DNA of 64,000 bases from Ophthalmolycus amberensis (Eukaryota; Chordata; Actinopteri; Perciformes; Zoarcidae). How positions within the stretch are numbered: the first letter of the stretch is position 1; the number at the start of each line of letters is the position of its first letter. Below, one piece after another: positions 1 to 10,992 of this stretch. The notes under the pieces were generated by a model. It was not told where the DNA came from and made no database searches. It saw nothing but the letters and a program-made list of their open reading frames with translations. Location of the stretch: positions 2,046,001 to 2,110,000 of the forward strand of contig JAFEUB010000735.1 of assembly GCA_024529925.1 (NCBI GenBank), in the 5' to 3' direction. Position numbers and translations under genes: made by a program.

Positions 1-1432
1 TTCCCCCATCCCCCACTCTCCCTCCCTCACTCTCTAGACTCTAACCACAATATGATATAGTTCTGCCGTTGCACGTTTACCCGGTTGCCGTGGTTACCCA
101 ATGCCAGAGGTGTCACAGCGAGATAACCCAAAGAGGCATTCACAGATCACCTGAATTCTGGTCGTCTCCCATTTATGTGTTCTCCGCCGCAATTTGATTA
201 ATTTGTTTCCCTGCAGTGCAATTCAGTGTGAATACAAATAATCCATAACATAATGGAGATGGTGGAAGTGTGAGTACCCCTCGATCTGAAACAATCTATT
301 GTCCCAGTATATTCCTCAACCACAGGAGGTGCTTTTGATTTGATATTCTCCTGCGTGAACGTCAAAATGCCTCACGCACAACAAAGAGCAGAACAGCAAC
401 GACAGACTCTGTTGCACACCAGGAACCTTCAGCATTCACAAACCCATGAGATAAATGATAGTAAAATGAGAATAAAAAAAACCTATATCCTATGAATTAC
501 TGAGTCAGTGACTGTACATGCCCGTGTAGAAGATAATGGGAAAGTAATTGGTGACACACTGTATAATTGAAGGCACAGAGATTGAAAGGAGAAGTGGAAA
601 TTGACTGTTGTGTGCAAAGAAGTGTGTGTGAAATAAGAAAAATACAAAATATGTAGCACTCCGTGACAAGAGAGAGAGGGAGCGTGATAAAGACAGAACA
701 AGGGAGGGAGAGGGAGATAGGCAGTGAAGGTAGATGTCGGAGGGTGGGATACATCCATTAGCCTCCCTTGCTCCCGGCTCAATCTTCCAATACATCCTCC
801 CATTCAAGCTACGAGAGCGAAAGAGACAGGGCTGGCGCTAAGCCAGACTGGCACCGACTTCAAACATACAGTATGCCCAACCACCGCAGCTTACATCAGC
901 CCGGCTGAAAGCAGAAGTAGAGGAGGACAGATGGATTGATGGAAATGAAGGTGGGAGGATTGACGTACATAAGGAAAGTGTCTTGAGACCGAGTCTCAGG
1001 TCGTTTCAGGTTGGTCGAGGCTGACAGTGTTGTGCTCTGTGCCAGCTGTAGCTGTCCTTCGAACATGTTTGGGTTTTTGAATGTGCTCTCAATTTTTTTG
1101 AATTTGGTTGACACTGATTGCTGTTGTGCCTCTACTTCTGTGTGTTTTATATATCGAATAATAGACGTGGAAGCAACGTTATAATTTGGCACATTTTCTT
1201 TATGGCTGATCATGTATTGACTGAATGATTTATGGGTAGGTTTGTCTGCATTGTTGATTTTTACATTTGATGTAATATTCTCATTTTCTTTTGGAACAAT
1301 TTATATCTTATGCAAATTTCTCTAATTTACAGTGTTCACCTTAGAAAAGCAGTTTGCATACAAATTAGAAGTGATGTATTACAATTTAATTTGATCTCTT
1401 ACTCACCGTGTGTCTCTCTGATCTCTCGGCAG
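1..1432 (+). other. foxo6: Intron upstream of the terminal foxo6 exon
   Basis: Non-coding sequence running into a clean 3' splice site: a pyrimidine-rich tract at about 1409-1430 (tctctctgatctctcggc) followed by AG at 1431-1432. In FOXO genes one long intron splits the forkhead domain immediately before the NSIRHN motif, and that is exactly where this intron ends. The exon carrying the N-terminus and first half of the forkhead domain is therefore off the left edge. I see no repeat family or other exon inside. Confidence 0.8.
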
Positions 1433-3151
1433 AACTCCATCCGACACAACCTATCCCTCCACACACGCTTCATCAGGGTGCAGAATGAGGGAACAGGGAA
1501 GAGTTCTTGGTGGATGCTGAACCCAGATGGAGGGAAGATGGGCAAGTCCCCCCGCCGGCGAGCAGTCTCCATGGACAACAGCACCAAATACCTAAAAAGC
1601 AAAGGCCGCGTCAGAGGCAAGAGGGTTGGCCGTCCTGGGATAGGAGCAGGGTCTGTTGTGGTTGGGCTCCAGGGTTCCCCCGACCAAAGCAGCCCACCAC
1701 AGAAAGGCCTCCCAGGAGCTGGAGGGGCATCTGGGACAGAAGGAGAGTTTGATGCTTGGACAGACCTCCATTCCAGGGCTAGTTCATCAGCCTCCACACT
1801 TAGTGGTCGTCTGTCCCCCATCCTCGCAGAGGGAGAGCCAGAGGAACCAGAGGAAGGTGGCCTGTCCTGTTCCACCTCCCCCCACCTCTACCCCTCACCG
1901 ACCAGTGCCCACTCTCCATCCAGGGGGGCAGGGAATCTCTGTCCTCCCCTTGAGCAGCTGCCTCAGCTGGCTAACCTGACTGGTGCTATCAGCCTGGATG
2001 AGCAGCTGATAGAGGATAGTTATCACCATCACCCACCGCAGCAGCAACACCAGCAGCATCCAGCAGTTAGCAGACATAAGCTTCAAACCCCTGTCTACCA
2101 CTACAGCTCTGGAGTGAAGGGGCAGAGTCCCTATGGTGCAGGCATCTATGGTGCAACAGGCATGGGGATGCTGCGCCACCACTCACCCATGCAGACCATT
2201 CAGGAGAACAAGCCAGCAAGTTTCTCTGGAACCATGCGGGCGTACTCCAGCACCAATGCCCTGCAGAGTCTGCTTACAGGCGGTCCAGTTAGGCAGCAAT
2301 ACTGTTCCAAGGACATGATGCTGGGACAGGAGAGGGAAAGCCATCCTATGATGGGGCAAGCTAGTAACGGAGCAGGCTCCAACCATCACAGCCACCACCC
2401 TGGCCACCTTAATGGCCACAGCCACAATGGACCTCATAGTCACAGCTCAGCTCACAGCCATAACAGAACTCACAGCCATACAAGTAGTCATAATCACAAC
2501 AATGTCACCAACCACAACCACAACTCACCTCACAGCCTCGCTCACAACGGTCACACCCTCAGCCAGAGCCATAACCACACACCGCCCCGGGCTGTGGCCC
2601 TCATCCCACGTGGCAACGGCAATCAGCTGCAGACCTACAACAACAAAGCTCCCTACCTGTACAGCCCCCCATCACATGCCCACCTCCCCGCCTCCACCAC
2701 CCTCCCCCCAAACCCAGCAGGTATGCTCGGCATGCCCCAGGACTCTTGCCATGTGGCCACCGCTCCACACCCCCGTCACAACCACTACCCCGATCCACAA
2801 CACCAAGGCATGACAAACGGACCATACCACCATGGCCAGGGGATGGGGAATGGGAGCATTGGTAGCAACTACCATGGCTATCACCAACCTCACCCCCATG
2901 AGCGACTACCAGCTGACCTGGACATTGACATGTTCCACGGTAGCTTGGACTGCGATGTGGAGTCCATCCTCCTCCATGACATTATGGACTCTGGGGAGGA
3001 GATGGACTTTAACTTTGACTGCTCCCTAGCCCAGGGGGTGGGCATCGGCATGGGTATGGGCATGGGTGTGACCATGGGCATGGGGATGGGAATGAGCAGT
3101 CTGACTGGTCCACAGCAAGCTCATAGCAACCAGAGCTGGGTGCCTGGCTGA
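1433..3151 (+). CDS. foxo6: Forkhead box O transcription factor, FOXO6-like, terminal coding exon (partial, 572 codons plus stop)
   Basis: FOXO proteins are nuclear DNA-binding factors that act downstream of insulin/PI3K-Akt signalling. The exon opens in phase 0 with the recognition-helix segment NSIRHNLSLHTRFIRV and forkhead wing 2 (GTGKSSWWMLNP). Then come, in exon residues: the Akt motif RRRAVS with the target Ser at about 46; a basic nuclear-localisation stretch (KGRVRGKRVGR) at about 57-68; SGRLSPIL at about 123-130; SPMQTIQENKPASF at about 251-264; a His-rich tract at 317-383; an acidic transactivation segment from PADLDIDMF to MDFNFD at about 493-529; a Met-Gly repeat at about 535-555; and the FOXO ending NQSWVPG. 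FOXO6 is favoured over FOXO1/3/4 by LDCDVESI...MDS..EMDFNFD, by YPSPTSAHSP, and by the degraded third Akt site (H113-x-R115-x-x-S118). The start used is the splice acceptor at 1431-1432, since an in-frame ATG at 1310 lies in the intron. The choice between teleost paralogues a and b is open. Confidence 0.88.
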   Translation, partial: NSIRHNLSLHTRFIRVQNEGTGKSSWWMLNPDGGKMGKSPRRRAVSMDNSTKYLKSKGRVRGKRVGRPGIGAGSVVVGLQGSPDQSSPPQKGLPGAGGASGTEGEFDAWTDLHSRASSSASTLSGRLSPILAEGEPEEPEEGGLSCSTSPHLYPSPTSAHSPSRGAGNLCPPLEQLPQLANLTGAISLDEQLIEDSYHHHPPQQQHQQHPAVSRHKLQTPVYHYSSGVKGQSPYGAGIYGATGMGMLRHHSPMQTIQENKPASFSGTMRAYSSTNALQSLLTGGPVRQQYCSKDMMLGQERESHPMMGQASNGAGSNHHSHHPGHLNGHSHNGPHSHSSAHSHNRTHSHTSSHNHNNVTNHNHNSPHSLAHNGHTLSQSHNHTPPRAVALIPRGNGNQLQTYNNKAPYLYSPPSHAHLPASTTLPPNPAGMLGMPQDSCHVATAPHPRHNHYPDPQHQGMTNGPYHHGQGMGNGSIGSNYHGYHQPHPHERLPADLDIDMFHGSLDCDVESILLHDIMDSGEEMDFNFDCSLAQGVGIGMGMGMGVTMGMGMGMSSLTGPQQAHSNQSWVPG

Positions 3152-3721
3152 AGTCTGGGACCACACATCCTACCCTCTGAACTAAAAGAACTACCCTACC
3201 CATGAAGCACTGTGCTCAACTGTGACATTCCTGACTTGACACAGATACTTTAGGACCAACACTCCCATCCCCCTTTGTTGTCTTGACAATTCTTCTGTCA
3301 CCCTTTCCTCTTTTGATCCCCCTCCCCTCCGAGAGATGTAGTTCACGTCACATTAGGTTTTTCTTCATATCAGCTATACTGTGATGACAATCTCTCAGCT
3401 GTGCTTGCCCATCATCGCTTCTCATCTACCATGAGAACTGAACTCTCAATGCACTTTATTGCAAGTGGGTCACATCTCGCAGTGCAACGCGTTCACAGAG
3501 CAGCTCAGGCAGAGCTTGGCATGTTTTGTAAGGTGGCTACAGAATTTGACGGCACCAAATGAGGAAATCACAGGCTCCGTTGATAAAGTCTCACATCTTG
3601 GCATTGAATTAAAATCGGACTCTTTTTCTCATATGCTGAGAGGGATAGTCTTTTTTTTGTGATCAGAACCGTGAGGCCTTAGACACGGCCTATTCTTCAT
3701 AACTCACAAATTTAAAAATAG

Positions 3722-3727
3722 AATAAA
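3722..3727 (+). promoter_or_regulatory. Possible proximal poly(A) signal AATAAA in the foxo6 3' UTR
   Basis: Canonical AATAAA hexamer 570 bases after the stop codon, in an AT-rich stretch. It could give a short 3' UTR isoform, but an AATAAA by chance is common in AT-rich DNA. Confidence 0.35.
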
Positions 3728-5524
3728 TACAATATTGATTTTAACCCTTAAATTTGACATGGGTTTCATAGCATACAGTATATTTAAATAGAGATCTGTT
3801 CATCATTTTAATGATAACGACATTCACATGCTCATCAGATCCAGTTAATTATCTCACTCCGGCAGTCCTGGTTTTTACAGCTACATGCATTTAGTCCTTG
3901 GGGCTTTGACTTTTCTCTTGGATGTAACGTTTTGTCAGTGCCCTTTTGCCTTCGGTTAGAGAGTATTGTCACGACACCGTTAAATAGATTTTATCATTAC
4001 TGGCTAGCATGCAATTTGGTGGATTAAAATGTTGTATCACCTTATCTCACCTGCGCTCCTCGTGCCAGTTCCCTCTCTCTCTCTTCCGCTCTCTCTGCCT
4101 GCCAGTGGCGACAAAGTGACCATTCCTCACACCGAGCCATTAACGTGGCTTGATTGAAATTCAGCATCTTGCTTTTAATCTCCAAAGTGATGCGGCAGCG
4201 ATGCGTCATTATTGAGAATCTAATACGTTGTCCTCCCATCTCTCACCCCGGCCGTCCGGGCGGCCGCTCGCCTCTCCAACTTAATGTTTCAAGAAAGCGA
4301 GACAAAACTGTGATTAACGCCAAGTCACTCTGCCTGCTGTCCTGCTCTGAGAAGGGCCAATGTCACTGTCCGCTTGCCTGCTCACAGAGGGTACAAAAAG
4401 GAAAAAATGGAGACAAGGAGAGAACAAAAGTCTGTTGTGGCAGTGGGATCAATCATCAGCCTCAGTTTCCGTACTCTTTGGGTGTGTGTGTCTGAAAACA
4501 GGTAGTGTATTCGTATTGTAAATCATCCCCAATGTCTGTATTTTGTATTCCCCTGTTCCCATGTTTTCAGTCCTTATACCCGGAGCTTCAAATACTCAAA
4601 TAGGCGCAATGGAAGGTAATTGAGGAGAAAACAATCAGCTAATCCGAGTGGCTTGAGTCTATGTCAAACAGGGTTGTAATGCCCCACAACCATCCCCATC
4701 CACTTTTTGTGTGTTTATTCTGTTGTCTTGTAGTTGTTGTTGTATTGTTGAAATTCTAAGGACCAACGAGGACAGCGCTGAAATATCCATAGTGTAAGGA
4801 GTGAAATGATGTTGGTAGTGCAGTATGACCTTCCTATGTTCCAATACCGTGCACCCCTCCCACCCCTCAATTGTCTCTGTGTTTGTGAGTGTGGGATTCT
4901 GAAGCTTCTCACTGGCCTTGAGGGAGGAAAAAAAAGACCCCTATTCTCCAGTTCCCTGAAGGAGACTCCTTGCGCTTGGTCTGCACCAAGTACGGCACAC
5001 AAAGGAAAAGATTGGGGGGTTGATAGTAGGGTGGGGGTGATTTTTACAGCCAAAGGTCAAGCACAGCACAGACTATCAGACCCATTATTGGAGTAAATAC
5101 CTTTATTTCAGGGGATTTAGTCGCGCTGGTTACAGATAATCTCCGTGAGGAAAATGCGTGGAATTTTCTAAACAAATGGGCCTCACAAAGCAGTTATGTT
5201 ATAATCTATGCTACAGACATTTAGCAATGCCCTGCTATTGGAAAGAGAGCTATATATGATGTCTAATTTTCCTATATTTATTTATGAAAGAGATTGGTCT
5301 TTGTCACTCCTAAATGTGGTAGTTGTTTGAGTCAACTCCTATCCCCTTCTTTTCTCTGTTTTCTAAGATGTCACTCTACCTTTGCCCCTTTTACTGACTT
5401 TTATTTTGTACAAAATCTATATATTAAGAATATTGTATAATAGTTTTTAAAATCTCGAAATAATATCAGTTTTGTTGTCTATTTCTTTTTTAAGAGAATG
5501 TATCTCATCATCTGGTGACTGTTA

Positions 5525-5530
5525 AATAAA
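5525..5530 (+). promoter_or_regulatory. foxo6: Probable distal poly(A) signal of foxo6
   Basis: Canonical AATAAA within a long AT-rich run (5400-5560), followed by a T/GT-rich stretch at about 5547-5567 that resembles a downstream element. The preceding sequence is typical of vertebrate 3' UTR ends. I take this as the main end of the transcript. Confidence 0.55.
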
Positions 5531-5550
5531 TGAAATTAAAAGAAAGTCTT

Positions 5551-7655
5551 GGATTTGTTTTTGTTCATGGTAACACAAAAACAGACCCTTTCCTTGCAAT
5601 TCAGTCTTAAATGGATTCTCCCGAGCGTACTTGTGCTTCTCAACTCTCATGAGTGAACATGAATACATGTGCATTACTTGTTAATTTATTTCTTCATTTT
5701 GTAGACAACCCCTCTTGATTATTGTGTTTGACCAGGACACCAAATCGCAGCGTGGGAGGCGAAAGAGTGGGCTGTATGAATGAATGAATGAAATATGGGG
5801 GGGGGGGGGGGGGGGGAGGAGGAGGAGAGCACCTTCACACATGTTGGGAACCATCACTTGTGTTTGAGACTGCATGAGAAAGAAAGAGAGAAATAGTGTG
5901 AATTTTTCATTTTGTGTGTGTATGTGTTAGAGAGAGAGAGCTCCTGTCAGACAGACACAATGAGGACAGACAGACAGCCAGACAGAGTTGGCAGGATTGG
6001 AGTAATAGGTGTGTGCACGTGCGTGTGTGTCATCAGGCTTGTTCTGGCCCATGAAGCGGTATAGGTTGGCCGCAGCTGTCCCGGTCTCATTGGAGGCGTA
6101 TTCAGCGCTACAGCGCCATACTGCCAGGCCCCACGGGAGCCCCCGCATCTACACATTTGCACACACACATGCACAGGCATACATTTGAAAATGCAACAAA
6201 TTCACACAATTACACAAAGAAGCACACAGCGCAGTTATGAAACCATATGCACCAACACGCACACTCAAACAGACATTTCTCACTTAGATGTGGAGTTTTA
6301 ATTGACTCCACTTGGCAAAGCCTCCCTACAGGGAAAAGAGTGAGAAGTAGAGGGAAAGAGAATGATATAGGTGTGAAGGGAGGAAGCCAGGAGGCATATA
6401 TTTAAAGCTAAAGATGCCTGACACAAAAACACACATTTATAAAGATTTTTTTCCAACATTTTTAGGAGTCGGACGAGCACAAACTTGGTCCAGTATAGCT
6501 TTAATTTAAGATATTTCATAATTTCACAATTAGACCAAACGGAGTGTGATTGGGTGTAACTGAGACTGAGAGCCTGGCGCACGACCAAAGTCTCACTCTT
6601 CCCTGCCCGTCTCCTGAGGGAGATAGAGGCTGAGGTAGGCAGGAAGGCAGTCCAGTCCAGGTGCTGTGCCTCGGGGAGGGTCTGCTCTTCTGTTCCTCAT
6701 TATCAGAGAGAGAGAAGCTGTGTTATAGTGTCATTATTCATCCACTCTAACATCTGGGAGTAGGTCTTTCCTTACTTGGCCAAGTGGTATTGTTCGAGAG
6801 ACTGCCCTTGGAGCTAAAGGCTGGCTGGGGATACGGCTAACTGCTAACAGACAGACCCACCCAGCAAAGGCTCCAGAGCGCTGATGTCCTTGACTGCTTA
6901 TGAGGATTCAGCAGTTCTCACTTTCCGGCCACGCTGCAAAGTGAAAAACTCCAAAGTTTAATTGTGTTAAATATGATTTGATATGATTAATTGACCAATA
7001 TGGGAGCGTGGGGTTTGATGTAATGCTTTCAGAGCTAATCTTTTTTCAGTTACTGCATTCAAGAATAGACTAACTAGTCCAAAGGCACAATGGTTGGTGT
7101 AATCAGGCTGCATATTTCTTTGACTGTAACATGTTGTGGTGTTGTCCTCCATATGGTAAAAGAGCTCAGAGAGAACACCAAAAGTCCACCAGATAAGGGT
7201 TGTGAAGCTGCTGAATTTGGGGATTACAAGTTGTGTTTTAAAAGTCAACACCAACAAGTTGTAGCAGCATCATGATCTGTCCCAGATTTAACTCAAGAAG
7301 GAGGACAATTGATGGCCAGTGGGATTTAAAAGAATGAAAATGTGGCATTGTGCTTGTATCTGCTGGTTAACTAAGGCCTAGAGCAGTTTTTGTGCTCTGT
7401 ATCCCAATGATTATACCTAAATTTATCATTTGGCCTGAACCTTAAGTACTGTAAAAGCACTTAAGAGACGCTCACGGGACCAAGGGCTTTCTGGGAGGGA
7501 TAGGACTTTCAGTTCTATGTTTTTGGTAGTGAGGCTCATCTAGTTTTCTCATAATAGATGTTTTGGGATGTATCAGTGCATCAATCATGCATTCAACTAT
7601 TGTCTTGTCAGCTCTAGCTGAAAATGGATTCAATAGCTTTCTAAGGCCAATTATC
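5551..7655. other. Intergenic DNA, no gene seen
   Basis: Contains a poly-G run at about 5799-5816 next to a GGA-rich patch, short GT/CA tracts at 5915-5925 and 6160-6270, and a GC-balanced block at about 6030-6130 that is less repetitive than its surroundings. Open frames here are short and show no recognisable protein. Confidence 0.5.
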
Positions 7656-7659
7656 ATGA

Positions 7660-7925
7660 AACGAGTCGAACTAGAACTCGAGAGCGTAGACTGCCGCTAT
7701 GGCCCAATGCCCTATCGTGCAATGTTAATTCAAATGAAAAATAATTTGTGTATCAGACCCGAGATTTGGATCCGCTCCAAAATCTAGTGGGTTCTTCCAT
7801 GGCCCATGCTACACCCTTCCACTAAAGCTCCTGAAAATCATCATCAGCATTTTTTTCCATAATGCTGCTGATAGACAGATTAACAAACAAACTGAAAACA
7901 TAACCTCCTTGGCGGAGGTAATAAT
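7660..7925 (+). repeat. Dispersed teleost repeat ending in a CCTTGGCGGAGG motif
   Basis: The stretch at about 7773-7855 (AATCTAGTGGGTTCTTCC, then a GGCCCATGCTACACCC segment) and the tail at 7880-7925 (gacagattaacaaacaaac, then ACCTCCTTGGCGGAGGTAA) match a very common fish interspersed repeat that I recognise. The tail, with a run of short ACAA/GACA units, resembles the 3' end of a non-LTR retrotransposon, but I am not sure of the family. The left edge is approximate. Confidence 0.6.
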
Positions 7926-9420
7926 GTGGTGCATATGGTGCTTGATAACAATATTTATCTCTAACGGGAAACAAACGAGATCTAATCTTTCGAAAACAGA
8001 ATCTTGTGACTTCCCTGATTTGGATTTGGCAGTGCATTGCGATCTGTTTCAGCATGCTTTGCAGTTGTAGCTCGAAGGCTTGTATAAGAAGTCTATCAAC
8101 TGTAGTTTGGTTTCAATCCAACCACGATGCAGACTGACGCAACGCAGAAGGAGTGTAGAGAACTATATTGTGGACACAGCTTGTCCAAGTCTTCGTGGCC
8201 GCTGTGAATCTACATTAAACCAGAAGGCAAGACCCAAGTCTCCACCTTGCTGGACTGTCCCTGAACATGACAATCAATCCTTATAGGGTCCCTATCAGCT
8301 CTGCAGGGGTGTTGTGGGGGATGGATGGGCTGTGGGTCTGTTCAGTGGATCGATACACAAAAATCAGTCGCAAGAGGTGCTCAACAGTTAACTGGTGATT
8401 TATTGCATCTGGTTGCACGATTAAAACATAAATGTCTTGGCTAAAGTAAAGACTGTAATGTGTACATCCGTCAGCTGCTAAGACACATGTGTAGTGCCAT
8501 CCAATCAAGAGCAATCAACTATGTAAACGAGACGTCACTTTAGCATTACAAGCTATTAAAAAACTCTCCAAAATACCAGCCAAGCCATGTACTAAACTTA
8601 ACTGACAATCCTTTGTAAATGTAAATATGATTTTATCTGATTTGTATACGCAAACATGAATAAATATGTGCATTTCAGAGTTAGTAGTATTCATTTAGAA
8701 TTTGGGGAAAATATCGATCACAGTTCTATAACAGATCTGTGTCCAAGCAACTATTGACAGACACATCTTTTTATTTACGACCAAAATTAGATGATTGATG
8801 ATTTGTGATTTAGTAGAATTCATTCTTTCTATCAGCTGCTAATCAAGCTAGCCACAATACTAACTAACTTTCTGCAGTTCATGTGTTGGTAGCACACTTT
8901 AAGCAGACTAACCTGTTGAACCGAACTGTTGGGCTAACTGTTATGTATTTTACTCTTTTTGCCTTTACTCTGGTGAACTCTATTTACTCAATTAATTGAG
9001 CACTTAAAGTTGTTCTTTCACCAGTGATACTTTGTTTCTTCAGCTACTTTTGTAAATCCAGTTTCCTTGTTACTGTATTATATATCTATTTCAGTTTGAC
9101 ATTAACTTTGGTCTGACTCTTGTTTATGGAATCACCGTCATTGAATTTGCTACTAACTCACAGTTTCACAATTGCTGCCACTAAAACCTCCAAAGCCCAC
9201 CTATTTTTTCTTCAACTTTCATTGTAAATGTCTTTAGCTGCAGAAGACTAAGCTAAGTTTAATCACAAAAACAGTTAAACAGGCAAAAATAAAAACTAGG
9301 GAAGCTGTACATTTTGACTCAAAGCCCTTGTTATTTATTATTTCTTTAAAAAAATAATATTCCCTCTAAATTTATCCAAACCCCCAAAATAAAACAGATT
9401 ATATAATCAACTCAAATGTC
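7926..9420. other. AT-rich intergenic DNA, no gene seen
   Basis: Mostly unique-looking AT-rich sequence without microsatellites, open frames of note or recognisable repeats. I see nothing further in it. Confidence 0.4.
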
Positions 9421-9429
9421 CCTTGGGTG

Positions 9430-9800
9430 TCCAGGCTACGGAGTTTTTCCTGATTAAAAGAAGACGACCTAGGAAATCCGCCTATCCTCTATCGCTCTCC
9501 TTCGCGCGTTATTAAACCAATCACTGTCCTTAATGACTCTAAGCCCCCACCCTCCTCCACCCTCCTCCACCTCTTCCCTCTTGTCCCCATTTCACCCTAT
9601 TCCAGTGCAGACAGACAAGACAGATCTAATCAGATCTTTTCTCTTCTCATCCGCCAATGATCCACTCATCAGGAGTGGGAGAAGAGGAGAGGTGTGTGTG
9701 TGTGTGGAGGGAAGGGGAGGGGAGGGGAGGGGGGTGACCTAAAGCTGAGATGACACAATTAATGTCAAATTAATGCTCCTCCTGAGCACTGACACCGCCT
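9430..9800. promoter_or_regulatory. Candidate conserved non-coding block with paired AATTAATG motifs
   Basis: A low-repeat stretch at about 9735-9780 contains two AATTAATG-type homeodomain-like sites nine bases apart (acaattaatgtc and aaattaatgctc). It lies between pyrimidine-rich low-complexity segments and a GGGGA repeat at 9712-9732. Proposed only from base composition and motif density; no alignment was possible. Confidence 0.25.
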
Positions 9801-10094
9801 CACCTCCCTCTTGTATTTCTCCCCGCCCTCACCTCACTACCTCTGTCTTCCCCTCTTCTCTTCCTCCTTTATTTCCTGCCGACACACATCCAGCCTGCCT
9901 GCCTCACCCATCCCTCCCTCCTCTCCTGCTCCTATTTTACCGCACGCTGCCTAATCTCACACATGGGGGAGCTCATCTCAGCATTGGGCTATACTGCGCG
10001 GCAACTAGCTTAGCTCGCTAGCACACAGAGTGCAGTATGGAGTGTGTAATAGGGACTGTGGGGGGGGGGGGGGGGGGTTTGGTGGGAAAGGGGA

Positions 10095-10215
10095 AGCAGA
10101 ACGGGGGCCTGATTGGTGTCTCTAATTACAGTTTGATACTAAAGAGTAATTAATGAGTTTGTGGCTGATGGGAGCAGCTTTGGAGCGTCAGACTCGATCG
10201 CAGGAGATAAGGGCT
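10095..10215. promoter_or_regulatory. Candidate enhancer-like block with TAATTA/TTAATTA sites
   Basis: Between a poly-G run (10059-10077) and a CA-rich patch lies a balanced, non-repetitive segment with TCTAATTACAG at 10120-10130 and GTAATTAATGAG at about 10146-10157. This style of clustered homeodomain cores in otherwise unique sequence is typical of vertebrate conserved non-coding elements. Function is inferred, not shown. Confidence 0.3.
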
Positions 10216-10371
10216 GTTTGCGCGGAGGCCCTGCAGGATCCCACGGGACAGGCAGACATACAGGCACACCGACGTACGCACACATAGATACCCTAACTGT
10301 GCTTACTATTAGCCTTTTCATTAAGTGGGCTACACTGCTGGGTGAAATAATCTGAATCGGAATTTCTCGAT

Positions 10372-10984
10372 CAGTGTTGGGTATCGTTATTTGTTACATT
10401 TCAACCTTACTGCCATTAAAAAGTAACTACAGTGTTATCTAGTAAGAAAAGCAACTTGTTGACTCTATCATCATTGCATAGCCTCGTCTGTAATTGTGCA
10501 GTAATGAATGACGGACGCAATATCTCCTTTACAGCTCTTCATTATACCGAGGTAGCTATCCAATGTTTTTTTCTGTCAGGCACTGTTTCCCCCATGTTAA
10601 TACGCATCATAGGGATTTTATTAATGATCTTAAGGAAAGATGGAGACTCTACAATTGATAATGGTAGCATCTCCTCCACCACATAACCAGCAACAAGCTC
10701 GTTAATTTCCCTCGGAGTGACAGTCGAAAGCCGTTGCTGTTTTGGAGCTGGAGCACCGGCATCATGCTCCTATTCACACACCAGTGTTGTGGAGCTGTGC
10801 GTGTGCTTCTTTAAATTTCAAGTCTGCTTATCCTCAAGGCACAACTTGCATTTCACTGTGATGATCTTCTTGCAAATTGCTTATTTAAAAACGTGGCTAA
10901 ATAACAAAATTCTCATTACGTTACTCGTTACAACATAAAAGTAATAGGAGTAGCCCTACTATAATGCGTTACTCCCCAACCCTG
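10372..10984. mobile_element. Non-autonomous hAT-like DNA element with terminal inverted repeats and target-site duplication
   Basis: The left end CAGTGTTGGGTATCG and right end GTTACTCCCCAACCCTG are imperfect inverted repeats of the CAGTGTTGGG...CCCAACACTG type found on many fish hAT elements. The internal edges carry the usual GTAACTAC / GTTACTCGTTAC runs. Flanking 8-mers ttctcgat (10364-10371) and ctcacgat (10985-10992) agree at six of eight positions, the size expected of a hAT target-site duplication that has since decayed. There is no transposase reading frame inside, so the copy is non-autonomous and old. Confidence 0.72.
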
Positions 10985-10992
10985 CTCACGAT

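Larger units (their letters stand above)
3152..5550 (+). other. foxo6: foxo6 3' untranslated region
   Basis: The stop codon TGA at 3149-3151 is followed by about 2.4 kb of AT-rich, non-coding, largely repeat-free sequence ending near a strong poly(A) signal. A GC-rich block around 4060-4340 has a NotI-containing near-palindrome (ggccgtccgggcggcc, about 4250-4265) and looks less random than its flanks, so it may be conserved. The 3' boundary is inferred from the signal and no transcript evidence is available. Confidence 0.6.

Noticed and set aside
1399..1875. Antisense open frame over the foxo6 exon
   Set aside because: Shadow of the well-supported forkhead coding frame on the plus strand.
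1433..3151. Assignment of the forkhead exon to FOXO3 or FOXO1
   Set aside because: It shares SPMQTIQENKPA and SWVPG with FOXO3, but the acidic domain (LDCDVESI, EMDFNFD), the YPSPTSAHSP block and the weak third Akt site fit FOXO6 better.
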